From: Streptomyces lomondensis
GTDB lineage: Bacteria > Actinomycetota > Actinomycetes > Streptomycetales > Streptomycetaceae
Assembly (NCBI RefSeq): GCF_014651035.1
Contig: NZ_BMWC01000003.1
Coordinates: forward strand, 751,898 to 815,897
Length of the DNA: 64,000 bases
Direction of reading: 5' to 3'
Each line of letters starts with the position of its first letter. Position 1 is the first letter of the stretch. The translations under genes and the position numbers were made by a program. This document shows, in pieces, positions 8,273 through 18,867 of this stretch. The notes under the pieces were generated by a model. It did not search any database. It was not told the origin of the DNA and worked only from the letters and a program-made list of their open reading frames with translations.

Positions 8273-8686
8273 CTAAGAGTGTGATTCACCCAAGCCGGGC
8301 GTCCCAAGACGGTTGAAGCCGGCGAGCCGCGGCGAGACGACGAAGGGGAAGGATTCGCCATCGGGGGTCTTGAGGGCCGCCACGATGTCATGGTCCGGTG
8401 CACCGAATATCTCGAAGTGCTGCACGGTGCAGTGCTCCATTACCTCGCGGATGTACGGATCCGAGAGCCGCCAGTGGGCGCGGATGGCATCGGAGTCCCG
8501 GTAGAGCTGGAAGCTGTGCGCCAGCATCCGCTCCTCGTCGATGAAGACCTCGACCATGAGCTGAGGGCCGTGCTCTTGAGCGAATGCCACCGCTTGCGCG
8601 ATGGCGCGCCGGAAACCGTCGAGGTGACCGTCCGTGATGCGCATGGTATTGCGGAAGAGAATGGTGCTGCTCTTTGCGATCTCCAT
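8273..8686 (-). CDS. Small protein, possibly dimeric alpha/beta-barrel (ABM-like)
   Basis: A 137-residue soluble protein that I do not assign to a named family. The pattern is of a small alpha/beta-barrel: a beta strand (ILFRNTMRIT), a helix (LDGFRRAIAQAVAFAQEH), strands (PQLMVEVFID, MLAHSFQLY), then helix (SDAIRAHWRLSDPYIREVMEH) and strand (VQHFEIFG). This resembles antibiotic-biosynthesis-monooxygenase-like or quinol-monooxygenase-like folds. The ATG at 8686 is chosen because a MerR/SoxR-like promoter would put the transcript start at or beside this ATG. A TTG at 8707 would fall inside the operator. Confidence 0.6.
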   Translation of the reverse strand: MEIAKSSTILFRNTMRITDGHLDGFRRAIAQAVAFAQEHGPQLMVEVFIDEERMLAHSFQLYRDSDAIRAHWRLSDPYIREVMEHCTVQHFEIFGAPDHDIVAALKTPDGESFPFVVSPRLAGFNRLGTPGLGESHS

Positions 8687-8701
8687 GCGCCGAGTGTTGC
8701 G

Positions 8702-8723
8702 CCTCAACCAAGGTTGAGGTCAA
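8702..8723 (-). promoter_or_regulatory. MerR/SoxR-like operator-promoter
   Basis: An 18-bp palindrome CCTCAACC-AA-GGTTGAGG at 8702-8719. On the minus strand it directly follows and overlaps a TTGACC box (8723-8718). Nineteen bases further is AACACT (8698-8693), a weak -10. A long 19-bp spacer containing a dyad is the hallmark of promoters activated by MerR-family regulators. The predicted transcript start falls near the ATG at 8686, which would make the message leaderless. Confidence 0.55.
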
Positions 8724-9417
8724 GGGTGCAGCTCAGCCGGGGAACGGCGACGACACTGAGGCTGCTGATGAAGCCCTGGCGGGCCGCCTCGCGCTCTTCT
8801 CCGGCACGGAGGACCGAACAGCACCTCCCACCCGAGCCCAGTGATGAACCGAACATTACGTTACAAACCGCCCTCTCAGAGGTCGCAGGGGCCAATTGCG
8901 CGACCTGCTCGCCACACGGCACTCGACCTGGCCGCCTTCTGCGGGCTGCCGACGAGCCGGCCCTGCAGGTGTCCCGAATCGCCCCCGCCGACGAGCAGGT
9001 CGAGTTTCTCAAGGCGAACGATTTATTTGCCATAAGACAACTTTTGAACCCGCATATCGGGACTGATGGGATTCGAAGTAGGTCATAAAAGGGGGAATGT
9101 GGTGCGCTCTGATCGAACGGCGCTGGCTGGAACTGGGTGGCAGTCCGGAGCGAGGGCTCGATTCCCGCCGGCCGTTCAGCCTTTCGGGCGATCCCTGGGG
9201 TCTCGACTGCCGTGCGATGAGGGCGGATTGTTCCGCAATCTACGGTCTTGTCATGCATGTGGAAGGTCAAACGGCCGGAAGGGGTGCGGCTGATTCCGCC
9301 TCGCATGTGGAGTCGCTTTGAGGGCAGGGCACGCAAGGTTTGTGTGCTTCTTGTGACAGGTTGTGGGGCCCCGGTGACCGTAGGGGTTCCCGGGTCTGAC
9401 TTCCTGTGGGGGAATGC
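8724..9417. other. Stretch without a recognised gene
   Basis: About 690 bp between the MerR-like site and the RHS gene. Open frames here are short, with no domain I recognise and no good ribosome sites. It must contain the promoter of the RHS gene near its right end. A gene for the regulator that would use the MerR-like palindrome is not present here. Confidence 0.4.
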
Positions 9418-12400
9418 ATGCATTCACGTGCTTCCGGCACGCCTGTCTGGCGCGCCGGCAGACCGGTGCGCTACGGATTAGTCGGCGCGCTGGCAACGCT
9501 GTCGCTGCTCGCTCCGGCCTCGCCGGTGTTCGCCGCGCCGTCGCCGGCGGATCCGGGCCCGACCTCGGTGTGGGGCAAGAAGACCGACTTCCAGGTTCCG
9601 CCGGTGAAGGTCGGCACGACCCAGCCCGTGCCTGGCGAGGCTGAGGCCGAACCGACGAAGGAGCAGGCCGCGTGGCGGGCGGAGCAGAAGGAACGTGCAC
9701 GTACCGGTGAGATACCCGAGCCGCCGAAGACCGCGTCCGCGTCGGTGGCAGACGACGCTGCAGCTTCGGTGTACGTCCCGGAGGATCAGGGTGCGGTGCC
9801 CTGGCACAAGATCTCGGCCTTCCGGATCACCGACTCCCTGGTGGCGAGGATCAATCTCTCCACCGGCAACCTGATGCTCGCCGCCACCGACTTCGAGATC
9901 TCCGGCGTGGGACAGAAACTGCGTCTGGCGCGGACGTACAACTCCTTCGACGCGCCCTGGGGCAAGCTGTCCCAGCGGTGGTGGCAGGAGTACGAGCGCT
10001 ACCTGCACCTCTTCACCGGCGAGGTCGTCCTTTACGACGCCACCGGCGCCACGGTCCGCTTCACGGAGAACGCCGACGGCACCTACACCACGCCCAAGGG
10101 CTACTCGAAGGACCTGAAGAAGAACGCCGACAGCACCTACACGCTGACCGACCGCAAGTCCGGCTCGAAGGACACCTACGACGAGCACGGCACGCTGACC
10201 AAGGTCACGGACAAGAACAAGGGTTCCATCACCGTCGACCAGCATGACGACGGAGCCGAGCACAAGGGCTTCAAGCTCACCGAGACCCGCTCCGGCCGCT
10301 GGATCGACCTGGTCAAGACGGACGCGAGCCAGTGGCAGGCCAAGGACCACACCGGCCGCACCGCGGTGTTCGACCTCAACGCGGCTGGTGACCTGGCGAA
10401 GACCACGGACACCGAGGGCAAGCCGACCGTCTTCGGCTACGACTCCTCCCGCCGCCTGACGAAGATCACGACACCGGAGGGACGGGTCACGGTCTTCACC
10501 TACGACGACCAGAACCGCGTGCGCTCCATGCTGCGGGCCACCGACTTCAACGGCTCCGGCCACACCGGCCCCACGTACGCCTACGCCTACTCGAACACCG
10601 ACCCGTCGGCAGCCGGGACGACGACGGTCACCGACCCCGAGCAACACGCCACGAAGCACGAGCACAACGCGGACGGCGGCGTCACCAAGGTCACCGACGC
10701 ACTCGGGCACACCCGCAAGAGCACCTTCGACGCCAACCACAACATCGACACGGCCGAGGACGCCATGGGCGTCGGGGGCGCGGCCGGGAACGTCACGGAC
10801 TACGGCTGGGACTCCCGCAACACCCCACCTTCGCCGAACTGCCTACCGGGGCCACCGCGTCACTGACCGGATATCAGACCATCTCCGGCGCGGACCTGCC
10901 CGGCACGTTCACCAGCGCCGACGGTGAGAAGACCGACTACACCTACGACACGGCCGGCAACACCAAGTCCGTCGCCGTGACGGGCACCGGCGGCGGCAAG
11001 CGGACCTTCGACCACAACCCCGCCACACCGACCTGCAACGGCTTCGAAGGCCAAATCTGCAAGGTCACGACCACCATGTCGGCGACCAAGTCGGTCTCGA
11101 CATCGTTCCTCTACGACACCAAGGGCAACCTGTTCAAGGTCACCCCGCCTGCCCCGCTGGGCACCACCACCTACACCTACGACGCGCTGGGCCGGCCGGA
11201 GACAGTCACTGACGGACGCGGCATCAAAACGGTCTACCAGTACGACAACCGGGACCGCATCGTCCTCGTCTCCTCCACCAACGCCACCGTGCGCTCCACT
11301 ACGACGGCGACGGCAACCTCAGACAGCGCGACGACGGCACCGGCGTGACCAAGTACGAGTTCGACCCGCTGTCCAGGGAAACGGTCTGCACCCTGCAGAA
11401 CGGCTCCCAGACCAAGCTCACCTACACCCCGGCCGGCAACGTCGACACCTACGAGGACCCGGCCGGCGTCACCGACTTCACCTGGAATGAGGTCAACAAA
11501 CTCTCCGCGCTGAAGGACCCGACCGGCAAGACCACCACGTACAAGTACAACGCCAACGGCTTCCGGACCACGACGACCTACCCCGGCGGCACGGTCCAGG
11601 AGGTCACGCCGGACAACTCCAGCCGCCCCGAGAAGATCAAGGCGGCCTCCCCCAAGGGCACCCTGGTCGACCTCGCCTACTCCTACTCCGACGCCGGTAC
11701 GGACGGCGCCAAGATCCGCACCCGCACCGACGCCGTCACCGGCCTGAAAACCACGTACACCTACGACAGCGCCGGCCGCTTCTCCTACGCCAAAGAGGAA
11801 AAGGGCACCACGCTGAACTCCTCCTGGCAGTACTGCTACGACCAGGCCGGCAACCTCACCAGTCAGGGCGTCGAGCAGGGTTGCCCGCGCGGCACCACGT
11901 ACACGATCAACGACGCCCAGCAGATCACCGCCAAGAACGGCTCCACCGCCAACTGGTCCTACGACAAGATCGGCAACGAGACCGCCGGCGCCTCCACCCC
12001 CGAAGGCACCCGAACCGGGGAGACCTGGTCCGACTACAGCCAGCTGACGTCGATCACCGTCGCCGGCAAGACCTATGCCGGGCAGTACGGCTCCACCGAC
12101 CAGAGCGAGCGCATCAAGCTCGGCGACACCTTCTTCCACAACGGCCCCCTCGGCCTGTCCGCCACGACCACGGCCGGCGTGGACAGGGGATTCAACCGGG
12201 AACCCGGGGGCACCTTGAACTCCATGACGACCGGGGGCAAGTCGTACTACTACCTCACCGACGCGATCGGCTCCGTCGTCGCGCTCGCCGACGAAACCGG
12301 CACCAAGGTCAACACCTACGCCTACAGCCCCCGCGGCGTCGAACGCGGCACCACCACCGAAAAGGTCTCCCAGCCCTACCGGTTCGCCGGCGGCTGTCAG

Positions 12401-12849
12401 GACCCAACCGGCCTGTACCACTTCTCGGCCCGCTACTACGACCCCAACATCGGCCGCTTCACCAGCCCCGACCCCTCCGGCCAGGAGAAGAACCCCTACC
12501 TCTAGGCGACCCCGTCAACCGCATCGACCCTTCAGGGCTGGCAGCTTGGCAGATCGGCGGCGAAATCTGTGCCGGTGTGTGTCTCGGCGGCGGCTATGCC
12601 GAAGACGACCAGGGTGAAGGAGGGGGATTCTTCAATATCGGCGTGGGCTCTCCTGGCGTCTCCGGCGGATACGAGGGAAGCACGGGCGACGCAAGCGCCG
12701 GTCCGTCGGCATACGGCAAGTGCCAAGCCGGCTTCGGCAGCATCGGGGGCCAACTGGCACAGGGCGGCGACTTCGCGCTGACCGGTGGCCTGGGCGGCCC
12801 CAGGGCCTCGACCCCCAAGTGCTCCGGTGGTCTGCAAGTCCAGTTCTGA
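9418..12849 (+). pseudogene. RHS/YD-repeat secreted polymorphic-toxin-like gene, broken by three frameshifts
   Basis: The ATG at 9418 follows GTGGGGGAA. A signal peptide is clear (GLVGALATLSLLAPASPVFAA). A linker follows, then an RHS core with DUF6531-like opening (STGNLMLAATDFEISG, RTYNSFDAPWG) and many YD repeats (YDSSRRLTKITTPEGR, YTYDALGRPETVTDGRG). The core ends with the RHS boundary FSARYYDPNIGRFTSPDPSG, and after a break with DPVNRIDPSG. The frame is lost near 10820 (AACACCCC, one A short), near 11298 (one base short) and near 12505 (stop and deletion just after NPYL). After the last break about 105 residues of Gly-rich C-terminal domain with four Cys remain open to 12849. Either the gene is decaying or these are base-call errors. 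Apart from these breaks it looks complete. Confidence 0.8.
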
Positions 12850-12858
12850 CAGACCCTC

Positions 12859-12887
12859 GCCGTGGGCGGCCACTGGCCGCCCACGGC
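12859..12887. terminator. Strong hairpin after the RHS gene
   Basis: A perfect 13-bp stem (GCCGTGGGCGGCC, loop ACT, GGCCGCCCACGGC) starts 10 bp after the RHS stop and ends 22 bp before the next small gene. It probably ends or attenuates transcription from the RHS gene into the small membrane genes. Confidence 0.7.
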
Positions 12888-12908
12888 CTTCGGCGAAAGG
12901 AAAAGAGA

Positions 12909-13034
12909 ATGGACATCAGGACGCTCGCTGCGGAGGGCAAGGAGCCGGTAACCGGGCCGTTGCTGTATTTCCTCATCGGTGTCGCAGTGCTCTTCGCCGT
13001 GATCATCGCTGTACGGCTCCTGCGTAAGAGGTGA
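12909..13034 (+). CDS. Small single-pass membrane protein (41 residues)
   Basis: A tiny protein with an acidic and basic N-terminus (MDIRTLAAEGKEPV) and one hydrophobic helix (GPLLYFLIGVAVLFAVIIAV), ending in LRLLRKR, so the C-terminus should be cytoplasmic. The ATG at 12909 has an AAAGGAAAAGAGA leader. It sits directly after the RHS gene and before another small membrane gene. In RHS loci this is the position of immunity genes, which makes that role possible but unproven. No family is recognised. Confidence 0.6.
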   Translation: MDIRTLAAEGKEPVTGPLLYFLIGVAVLFAVIIAVRLLRKR

Positions 13035-13090
13035 ATTACTATTAGCGACTGTCATCGCGATGGCGAAGCAACGGGCGATGGGAGAAACCG

Positions 13091-13312
13091 ATGAATGAGC
13101 GCACCCTGGTAGGAATCGGCGCGGTGATCGCCGGAATCGCGCTGATGCTCGGAAGTCAGGCCCTCGCCAGGCGCTCGATGAAGAACGAGAACGTCTTCGG
13201 TAGGGCCAATCGCGAAAAGCCCGCTATTGCCAGAGTCATGCCTGTGGTGGTCGGAGCCGGCATGACGCTGTGCGGAGTGCTCGTGCTCGCGGGTATCCTG
13301 GGAGTTCAGTAG
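13091..13312 (+). CDS. Small two-pass membrane protein (73 residues)
   Basis: A 73-residue protein with two hydrophobic helices (TLVGIGAVIAGIALMLGSQAL near residues 5-25 and VMPVVVGAGMTLCGVLVLAGILG near 49-71) joined by a basic loop (RRSMKNENVFGRANREK). The ATG at 13091 is preceded by GGGAGAAACC. It follows the 41-residue gene by 56 bp on the same strand, so both may be expressed together. A role in immunity to the RHS C-terminal domain is a guess from position. No family is recognised. Confidence 0.6.
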   Translation: MNERTLVGIGAVIAGIALMLGSQALARRSMKNENVFGRANREKPAIARVMPVVVGAGMTLCGVLVLAGILGVQ

Positions 13313-13594
13313 CCGCCCTCCGCCGCATAACGCCGTCGGCCCTCTCGGGTAGGGGCACGTTCTGACCCATACCGGCAGCCTTTAGCAAGGTTTTCGGACT
13401 GGTCAAGCTCGACGTACTTCGTGACCGTCGTCCATCTGCCTCGCCTTGCCGTCTCTCACGTGAGACGGGGGGGCAGCGCAATGGCTTCAGGGTCATCGTC
13501 CGGTCCCTGCGTATCGTCGTCGCGGGGGCCGACGAGATGGGGCACGGGCGCGTCTCTCTCAGTAAGCTCCGGGCAGTGCGGGGATCCCCCTCAC

Positions 13595-15009
13595 CCAGGG
13601 CTCCGTCGTTCTCGCGGTCTGCCCGAAAACGCCGGTGTGGCCCCGATACCCCAAGTTGGCGGTGGTGGGCGGTTCGTGAGGGGCGGCGGATACGCCTGCA
13701 GGCACGGCTTCCGGTGATCATGGACGAGTTCGCTGATCATCACAACGGAAGACCGTGGCTGCTGCGCCAACGTCACCCATCCCCGCTGGGTTGGACCAAC
13801 TCGCGGGCCGTGATCCGGCGTGTCCCGACGAACTACCCGACCTGCTGGCCCGGCTGTCGCGCCTGCCCGACCCGCGCCGCCGCCGGGGCCGCCGTCACCC
13901 GATGCCATACGTCCTGGCCGTGGCCGCATGCGCGGTCCTGGCCGGAGCGAAATCCCTCACCGCGATCGCCGAGTGGGCCGCCGACGCCTCTGACCGGCTC
14001 CTTCTCCACTGCGGGGCCACGCTACGCGATCTGGACCGGCCCCTACCGGGCGCCCAGCGAGGCAACCGTGCGTCGGATACTGCAGCGCATCGACGGCGAC
14101 GCGCTCGACGCGGCGATCGGCGGCTGGCTCACCGCTCGTGCTGCCGCCTCCCGCACGTCCGACCAGCACAGACACGCGCCGGCCCGCCCGGTGCGGCCAG
14201 CGGTTGCGGTGGACGGCAAATCCCTGCGCGGCGCGATGCGCGCCGACGGCCGCCGCATCCACCTGATCTCCGCTCTGCGTGACGACGGCATCGTGCTGGC
14301 CCAGCGCGAGGTCGACGCCAAGAGCAACGAGATCACCGCGTTCCGGCCACTGCTGGAGGGGCTGGACCTGACCGGCGCGGTGGTGACGTTCGACGCGCTG
14401 CTGACCCAGACCGATCACGCGAAGTTCCTGGTCGAGGAGAAAGGAGCGCACTACATCGCCGTGCTCAAGGGCAACCACCCGGGCCTGCACGCGCTGGTGA
14501 AGGACCTGCCGTGCAAGGAGGTTCCGCTGCTGGACCGCACCCGGGCCACCGCGCACGGCCGTGACGAGGTCCGCCGGCTCAAGGCTGTCACCGTGCCGGG
14601 GCTGCCGTTCCCGCACGCCGACCAGGCACTGCAGATCGTCCGTCGGCGGCGCACCTTGCGCACCGGGAAGGTGTCGCTCGAACGCGTCTACGCGATCACG
14701 ACTCTGGCGGTGCACCAGGCGAACGCTGCTGACCTGGCGGAACGCGTTCGCGGGCACTGGGCAATTGAGAACCGTGAGCACCATGTCAGGGATGTGACGT
14801 TCGGGGAGGACGCCTCGCGGGTGCGGACCGGCGGTGCGCCGCGGGTGATGGCCTCCCTGCGGAATCTGGCCATCGGCGCGCTCCTCCTGGCCGGGTGGGA
14901 CGACATCGCCGAGGGCCTGCGCCCTCACGGGTGAGATGGCCCCGGCCGCCGGCCACCCTCGGACTCACGTGATCATTCCGCATAGATCGCGAGAACGACG
15001 GAGCCCTGG
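13595..15009. mobile_element. ISAs1-family insertion sequence
   Basis: About 1415 bp bounded by near-perfect 26-bp terminal inverted repeats with one mismatch. The left end (13595-13620) begins CCAGGGCTCCGTCGTTCTCG. The right end (15009-14984, read on the minus strand) begins with the same twenty bases. The element encloses one transposase gene on the plus strand. The 8 bp outside each end (CCCCTCAC on the left, CTGATGTG on the right) do not match, so there is no target duplication. The right end is fused to a tyrosine-recombinase gene that is cut at this exact point. I infer that a deletion or recombination followed insertion. Confidence 0.75.
13755..14934 (+). pseudogene. ISAs1-family transposase with one frameshift
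   Basis: The N-terminal part is read from a GTG at 13755 ([18 protein letters not shown], then [20 protein letters not shown] and the membrane-like [18 protein letters not shown] typical of the DDE_Tnp_1-associated domain). Near 14035-14055 the frame shifts (LRDLD then [15 protein letters not shown] in another frame). The rest runs to 14934 with the catalytic pattern [39 protein letters not shown] and [22 protein letters not shown]. Total length fits the family. Unless the shift is a base-call error or is bypassed, the enzyme is inactive. Confidence 0.8.
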
Positions 15010-15965
15010 CTGATGTGGATGCCGTGGGTGAGGCAGTTGGAGGCGAAGAAGTGCCGCAGGCCGTAGATGACCATCCCGTCGGGGATGTCGATCTGGCCGG
15101 CCTTCTTGATCCGCTGCCACTGGTTGGCGATGTGGTAATGCGGGAACGTGCGGGTCGGGTCGCTGGGGTGGCGTAGCAGGTAGCCGTCGACGGTGCCGTG
15201 CTTGTCGGCGTACCACTCGATGGTCTGCCTCACCCGCGCGGGCAGGGGCACGTCCCGGTATTCCCCCGGCCTGCGGTGTTTGAGCCGCTCGTACTGGCAG
15301 GTGGTGCGGTTGACCTGCTCGGTGATGCGGTAGACGTCATCGGCGACGATGTTGTCGCCGTCGACGGCGAACGCCTCGCCGTTGCGCATGCCGCAGCCGC
15401 TCATCAGATCAGCGACCAGCAGGAAACGGTCATCGTCGGCGGTGCGTATCTGGCGCAGCTGCTCGAGTGAGGGGATCACCACCCGCTTGGGGTCGTACTG
15501 CGGCGGCTTCACCCCGGCGACCGGGTTGACATCGAACAACCCCAGCCGGTTCGCATCCAGCAGGATCGCTTTCAGCTTGTCGAACGCGTTCGCCTGGGCC
15601 GCCAGCCCGATGCCGTTGCGTTCCATGGCCTGGATGAACCCTTCAACCACCTTGTGGTCGAAGGTGTTCATCCGCCGGCTGCCCAGCAGCGGCAGCAGGT
15701 GGATGTTCAGCAGCGACTCCAGATGCACCACCGAGGCCGGCCCCAGATCCCGCTGGGCGGCCTTCCACTCCTCGGCGTACTCCTCGAAACGCATCGCCCC
15801 GTACCTGGCGATCCGCTCCGCCTTTGCCTGACCCCGCGGCGCTGCCCTCTTCGCGTTGTAGATCGCCATCAAACGCTCGACGGCCTCGTCCTGGGTCGCG
15901 AACCCGGACTCCTCCAGCTGCTTCCCGGCCGCCGACCGGTACCGGACCTTGTACGGGTGAGGACA
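15010..15965 (-). pseudogene. Tyrosine recombinase (integrase) truncated at both ends
   Basis: Minus-strand frame that reads PYKVRYRSAAGKQLEES and QDEAVERLMAIYN (arm-binding domain), AMRFEEYAEEWKAAQRD (core-binding domain) and the catalytic domain with DLMSGCGMRNGEAFA (Arg I) and VIYGLRHFFASNCLTHGIHIS. In the HxxR box the first position is Tyr rather than His. The sequence stops at the ISAs1 end, so the last part with the catalytic Tyr is missing and a short IS-derived tail (QGSVVLAIYAE) follows. The N-terminus lacks a start and fades out near 15965. It is probably the relic of an integrated plasmid or island. Confidence 0.75.
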
Positions 15966-16127
15966 GAAGCCGCGAGGAAGGGCCCGTTGACCTGCGGGAA
16001 TGGTGGATTGCTCGGCGACGGGTGGGCGACTCGCCGTTCTTCGCCTTCAGCGCTGGTTGGTGGCCAGCGAGCTCCACGCCAGGCCAACGGCATCCATCAA
16101 CTCAGGACACGAACGCGTGCCGGCGCG

Positions 16128-18867
16128 CTAGACGCGGTCCGGCTCGTGGTGGCAGCAGGAGCCGCGCTGCAGGCTGCGGGCGGTGTCGAGCCAGGTGTTT
16201 CCGTGCGGTGGTGGCTGGTGGCGGGTGGGGCGGAGTGCGGTGAGGTCGGTTCGCTGGTGGGGGATTCCGTCATGGACGACCAGGCTGGTGTTGATGAGCG
16301 TGTCGAAGTCGGTGAAGGGGTCCCCGTCGACGATGACGAGGTCGGCGATCTTGCCCGGCTGGATGGTGCCGAGGTCGTGGACGCCGAAGAGCCGGGCGGG
16401 GATCGTGGTGGCGCTGTGCAGTGTCTGGCTGGGGGAGTAGCCGTGCGCGTGGAGCGCGCGCAGGGCCGGGTGCAGGGACAGGCCGACCGGGACGAGCGGG
16501 GAGTCGCTTCCGAGCGCGAGCCGGGCGCCGCGGGCGGACAGCCGCCGATAGTTGGCCATTTCGGTGGCCAGTTGATCCTGTTGCGCCGTCGTGGGCGGAG
16601 TCTTCGCGCGTTCCTTGATGGCGGCGATGTCCCACGGCGGCATCAGGGCGAGCACGCGTGGGTCGTCGGCCAGGGCGGGGTCGGCGCCGAGGAGGGCTTG
16701 TGCGGTGAACGGGGTGATGATCAGGGCGAACCGGTCGTCGGCGTACTGGGCGACCACGTCCTGACGGATGTGGCCCAGGAGGGTGACGGCGTGACCTTGG
16801 TCCAGGCGCTGGGTGGCCTGCAGGTGGGTGGTGAGATCTTGGCCTGCCGCACGGCCGGGTGCGCACAGGTGGCTGCGCAGGGCACTCCCAGCCGGTGCGC
16901 GGCCGCCGCTGCCTGGGCCATGACCTCGCCCGAGGCACGTACGTAGGTCTTGACGAAGTCGACGTCCTGCCGGCATGAATTCTGAGCTTTTCGTCCGGGC
17001 CGGCAGCGCGGTTGTGACGGGTGGTCAGCCGGGGTGTGGCAAGGCTGCGTGTCGTGCCCGGTACGGCGTCATGGCCCAGAGTGACCAGGCGCATCTGTCC
17101 GCAGGACAGATACAGCAGGGTGCGTGAGTCACCGGCCCAGCTGGGGTGGTCGGCGGGCTCCTCGGTCAGGCGCCGGGCCGCTCCTGCGGGGGTGCCGTCC
17201 GCGGTCACGGGCAGAGCCCACAGCACTGATTCGGCGACCAGGGCCATCCACCGGCCGTCGGGTGACCATACGGGTCCGGCGGCGACGCGGTCGGACAGTG
17301 ACTGGTGTGGGGCGGGCAGGTGGCGCCGCTCGCTGCCGGTGAGGGTGTCGATGACCCGGATGAGGTGATAGCCCTCGCGGAAACGGTGGTTGAGCCGGTT
17401 GCGGTCGCAGAAGGCGACGCACCTGCCGTCCGCAGACCAGGAGGGGGTGCCGGGCGGGCCGTCCGTGGCCAGTGGCGCGGCCAGCAGGCGTTCCTGCCCG
17501 GTGGTGAGGTCCCGCACGAGTAGGTTCCCGGCGATGTCGTTGCAGGCCAGTCGGGTGCCGTCGGGGGAGAGGGCCGGCTGCAGCCGGCCGGCGGCCACCA
17601 GCTCGTCACGGCCACCGTGTACATACAGGCGGCGTACGGCGACCAGCCCGTCGCGATCGGTGCAGTACAGCAGGCTCTGGCCGTCCGGCGCCCAGGCGGG
17701 CACCTGCACATAGTGCTCCGGCGCCGCCTGGAGGACCTTGCGGGGCGCGCCACCGACGGGTGTCGTCCAGAGCGCGTTGAGGGCGACGAACGCCGCGTGC
17801 CGGCCGTCCGGCGACAGGACCGGTCGGTGAATGCCCCGGACCGGCGCGCCGCGCCCGGGGCCGGTGCGGGGCTTGGGCTGCCAGGTGGGGCGGGGCATGG
17901 TCGTGCGAGCGGTGAAGGGAACGTCCTTGACGGTCTGTGTGCCGAGTGTGCGAATACGGATGGTGCCGTCGGCCACGTACAGCAGTTGGTCGTCGGTCAG
18001 CCAGCAGGACGGGGCGGCCGCCAGGTCCTCGTCCTTGGACACAACGTGGCCGTCCACCATCAGTGCCGTCCGTGCCGCCGGCAGGGAGGGCGAGTTGCTG
18101 GTGCCCGTCAGGTGCAGGTAAGCGACCCGGCCCGAGGGCGACACGGAGGGGCCCAGCAGGCGGCCCTGCGCGACGGTGTGCAGCACGCTCACGTCACCTC
18201 CGGCCAGGGGGATGCGGATCAGTGCCAGGCCGCCGTCGCCGCCGCCGTCCTGCCGGTGGGCGGCGCGTACACAGACCAGCGATTTCCCGTCGGGCCACCA
18301 GGCGGGGTCGATGTCGTCGAACGCTCCACCGGTCACCTGCGTCAGGTGACCGGTGACCAGGTCCAGGGTCCACACTCCGTAGGCGCTGCCGTGCACCGCG
18401 CTGCCCCCGCGCTCGGAGGAGAAGGCCAGCGTGCGCCCGTCCGGCGACCAGGCGACCGACCGGTCGTCCCACGGTCCGTCGGTCAGCCGGCGCAGCCCGG
18501 TGCCGTCGCTGCGCAGCGACCACAGGTGGAAGCCTCCGCCGCGATAACCGCACACGGCGATCGTCTCGCCGTCCGGCGAAAGAGCCGGACGCGTTGCCTC
18601 CAGCGACCAGTCTGTCAACTGCCGGGCGACGCCCCCTTCAGGCGGGATGCTGAAAAGCAGGCCTTGGACCTCGGCGATCATCTGCTGGTCGGGGCGGCGG
18701 CCGGCCGTGACCGAGCCCCCGGTGATCTCACGGTAGGTCAGCGCCGTTGCCGCATCAGTGCCGGGGGCTGCCAGTGCATCGAGCGGTGCGATGCCGGAGG
18801 TGAGGCCGGCTGTCAGGCCGGCGGTGGAGTTGAGGAAGCCGCGGCGGCTGATGAAGTGGGCACTCAT
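16128..18867 (-). pseudogene. TolB-propeller/amidohydrolase fusion, broken
   Basis: From the ATG at 18867: a Tat-type signal (SRRGFLNSTAGLTAG) and a long WD40-like TolB propeller with repeated SPDG/WSPDGR/TLAFS blades to about residue 620 (near 16985). A full amidohydrolase domain should follow, but its first half, with the HxH metal motif, is missing. Pieces of the second half appear in other frames: DVDFVKTYVRASGEVMAQAAAAA, then LITPFTAQALLG, GARLALGSDSPLVPVG and the typical end QPGKIADLVIVDGDPFTDF. An internal deletion plus frameshifts make it inactive. Its start overlaps the stop of the upstream molybdenum enzyme by 4 bp, so the intact form belonged to that operon. Confidence 0.75.

Noticed and set aside
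7366..8280. CTCTCAG / CTCTTAG as inverted ends of the IS5-type remnant
   Set aside because: Too short and imperfect; no second support.
13537..13754. Longer start of the ISAs1 transposase at 13537
   Set aside because: That frame is not the one with the family N-terminus; it begins outside the element's left end.
13714..14976. GTGATCAT at 13714 and 14969 as a target-site duplication of the ISAs1 element
   Set aside because: The true inverted ends lie further out (13595 and 15009), so these 8-mers are inside the element.
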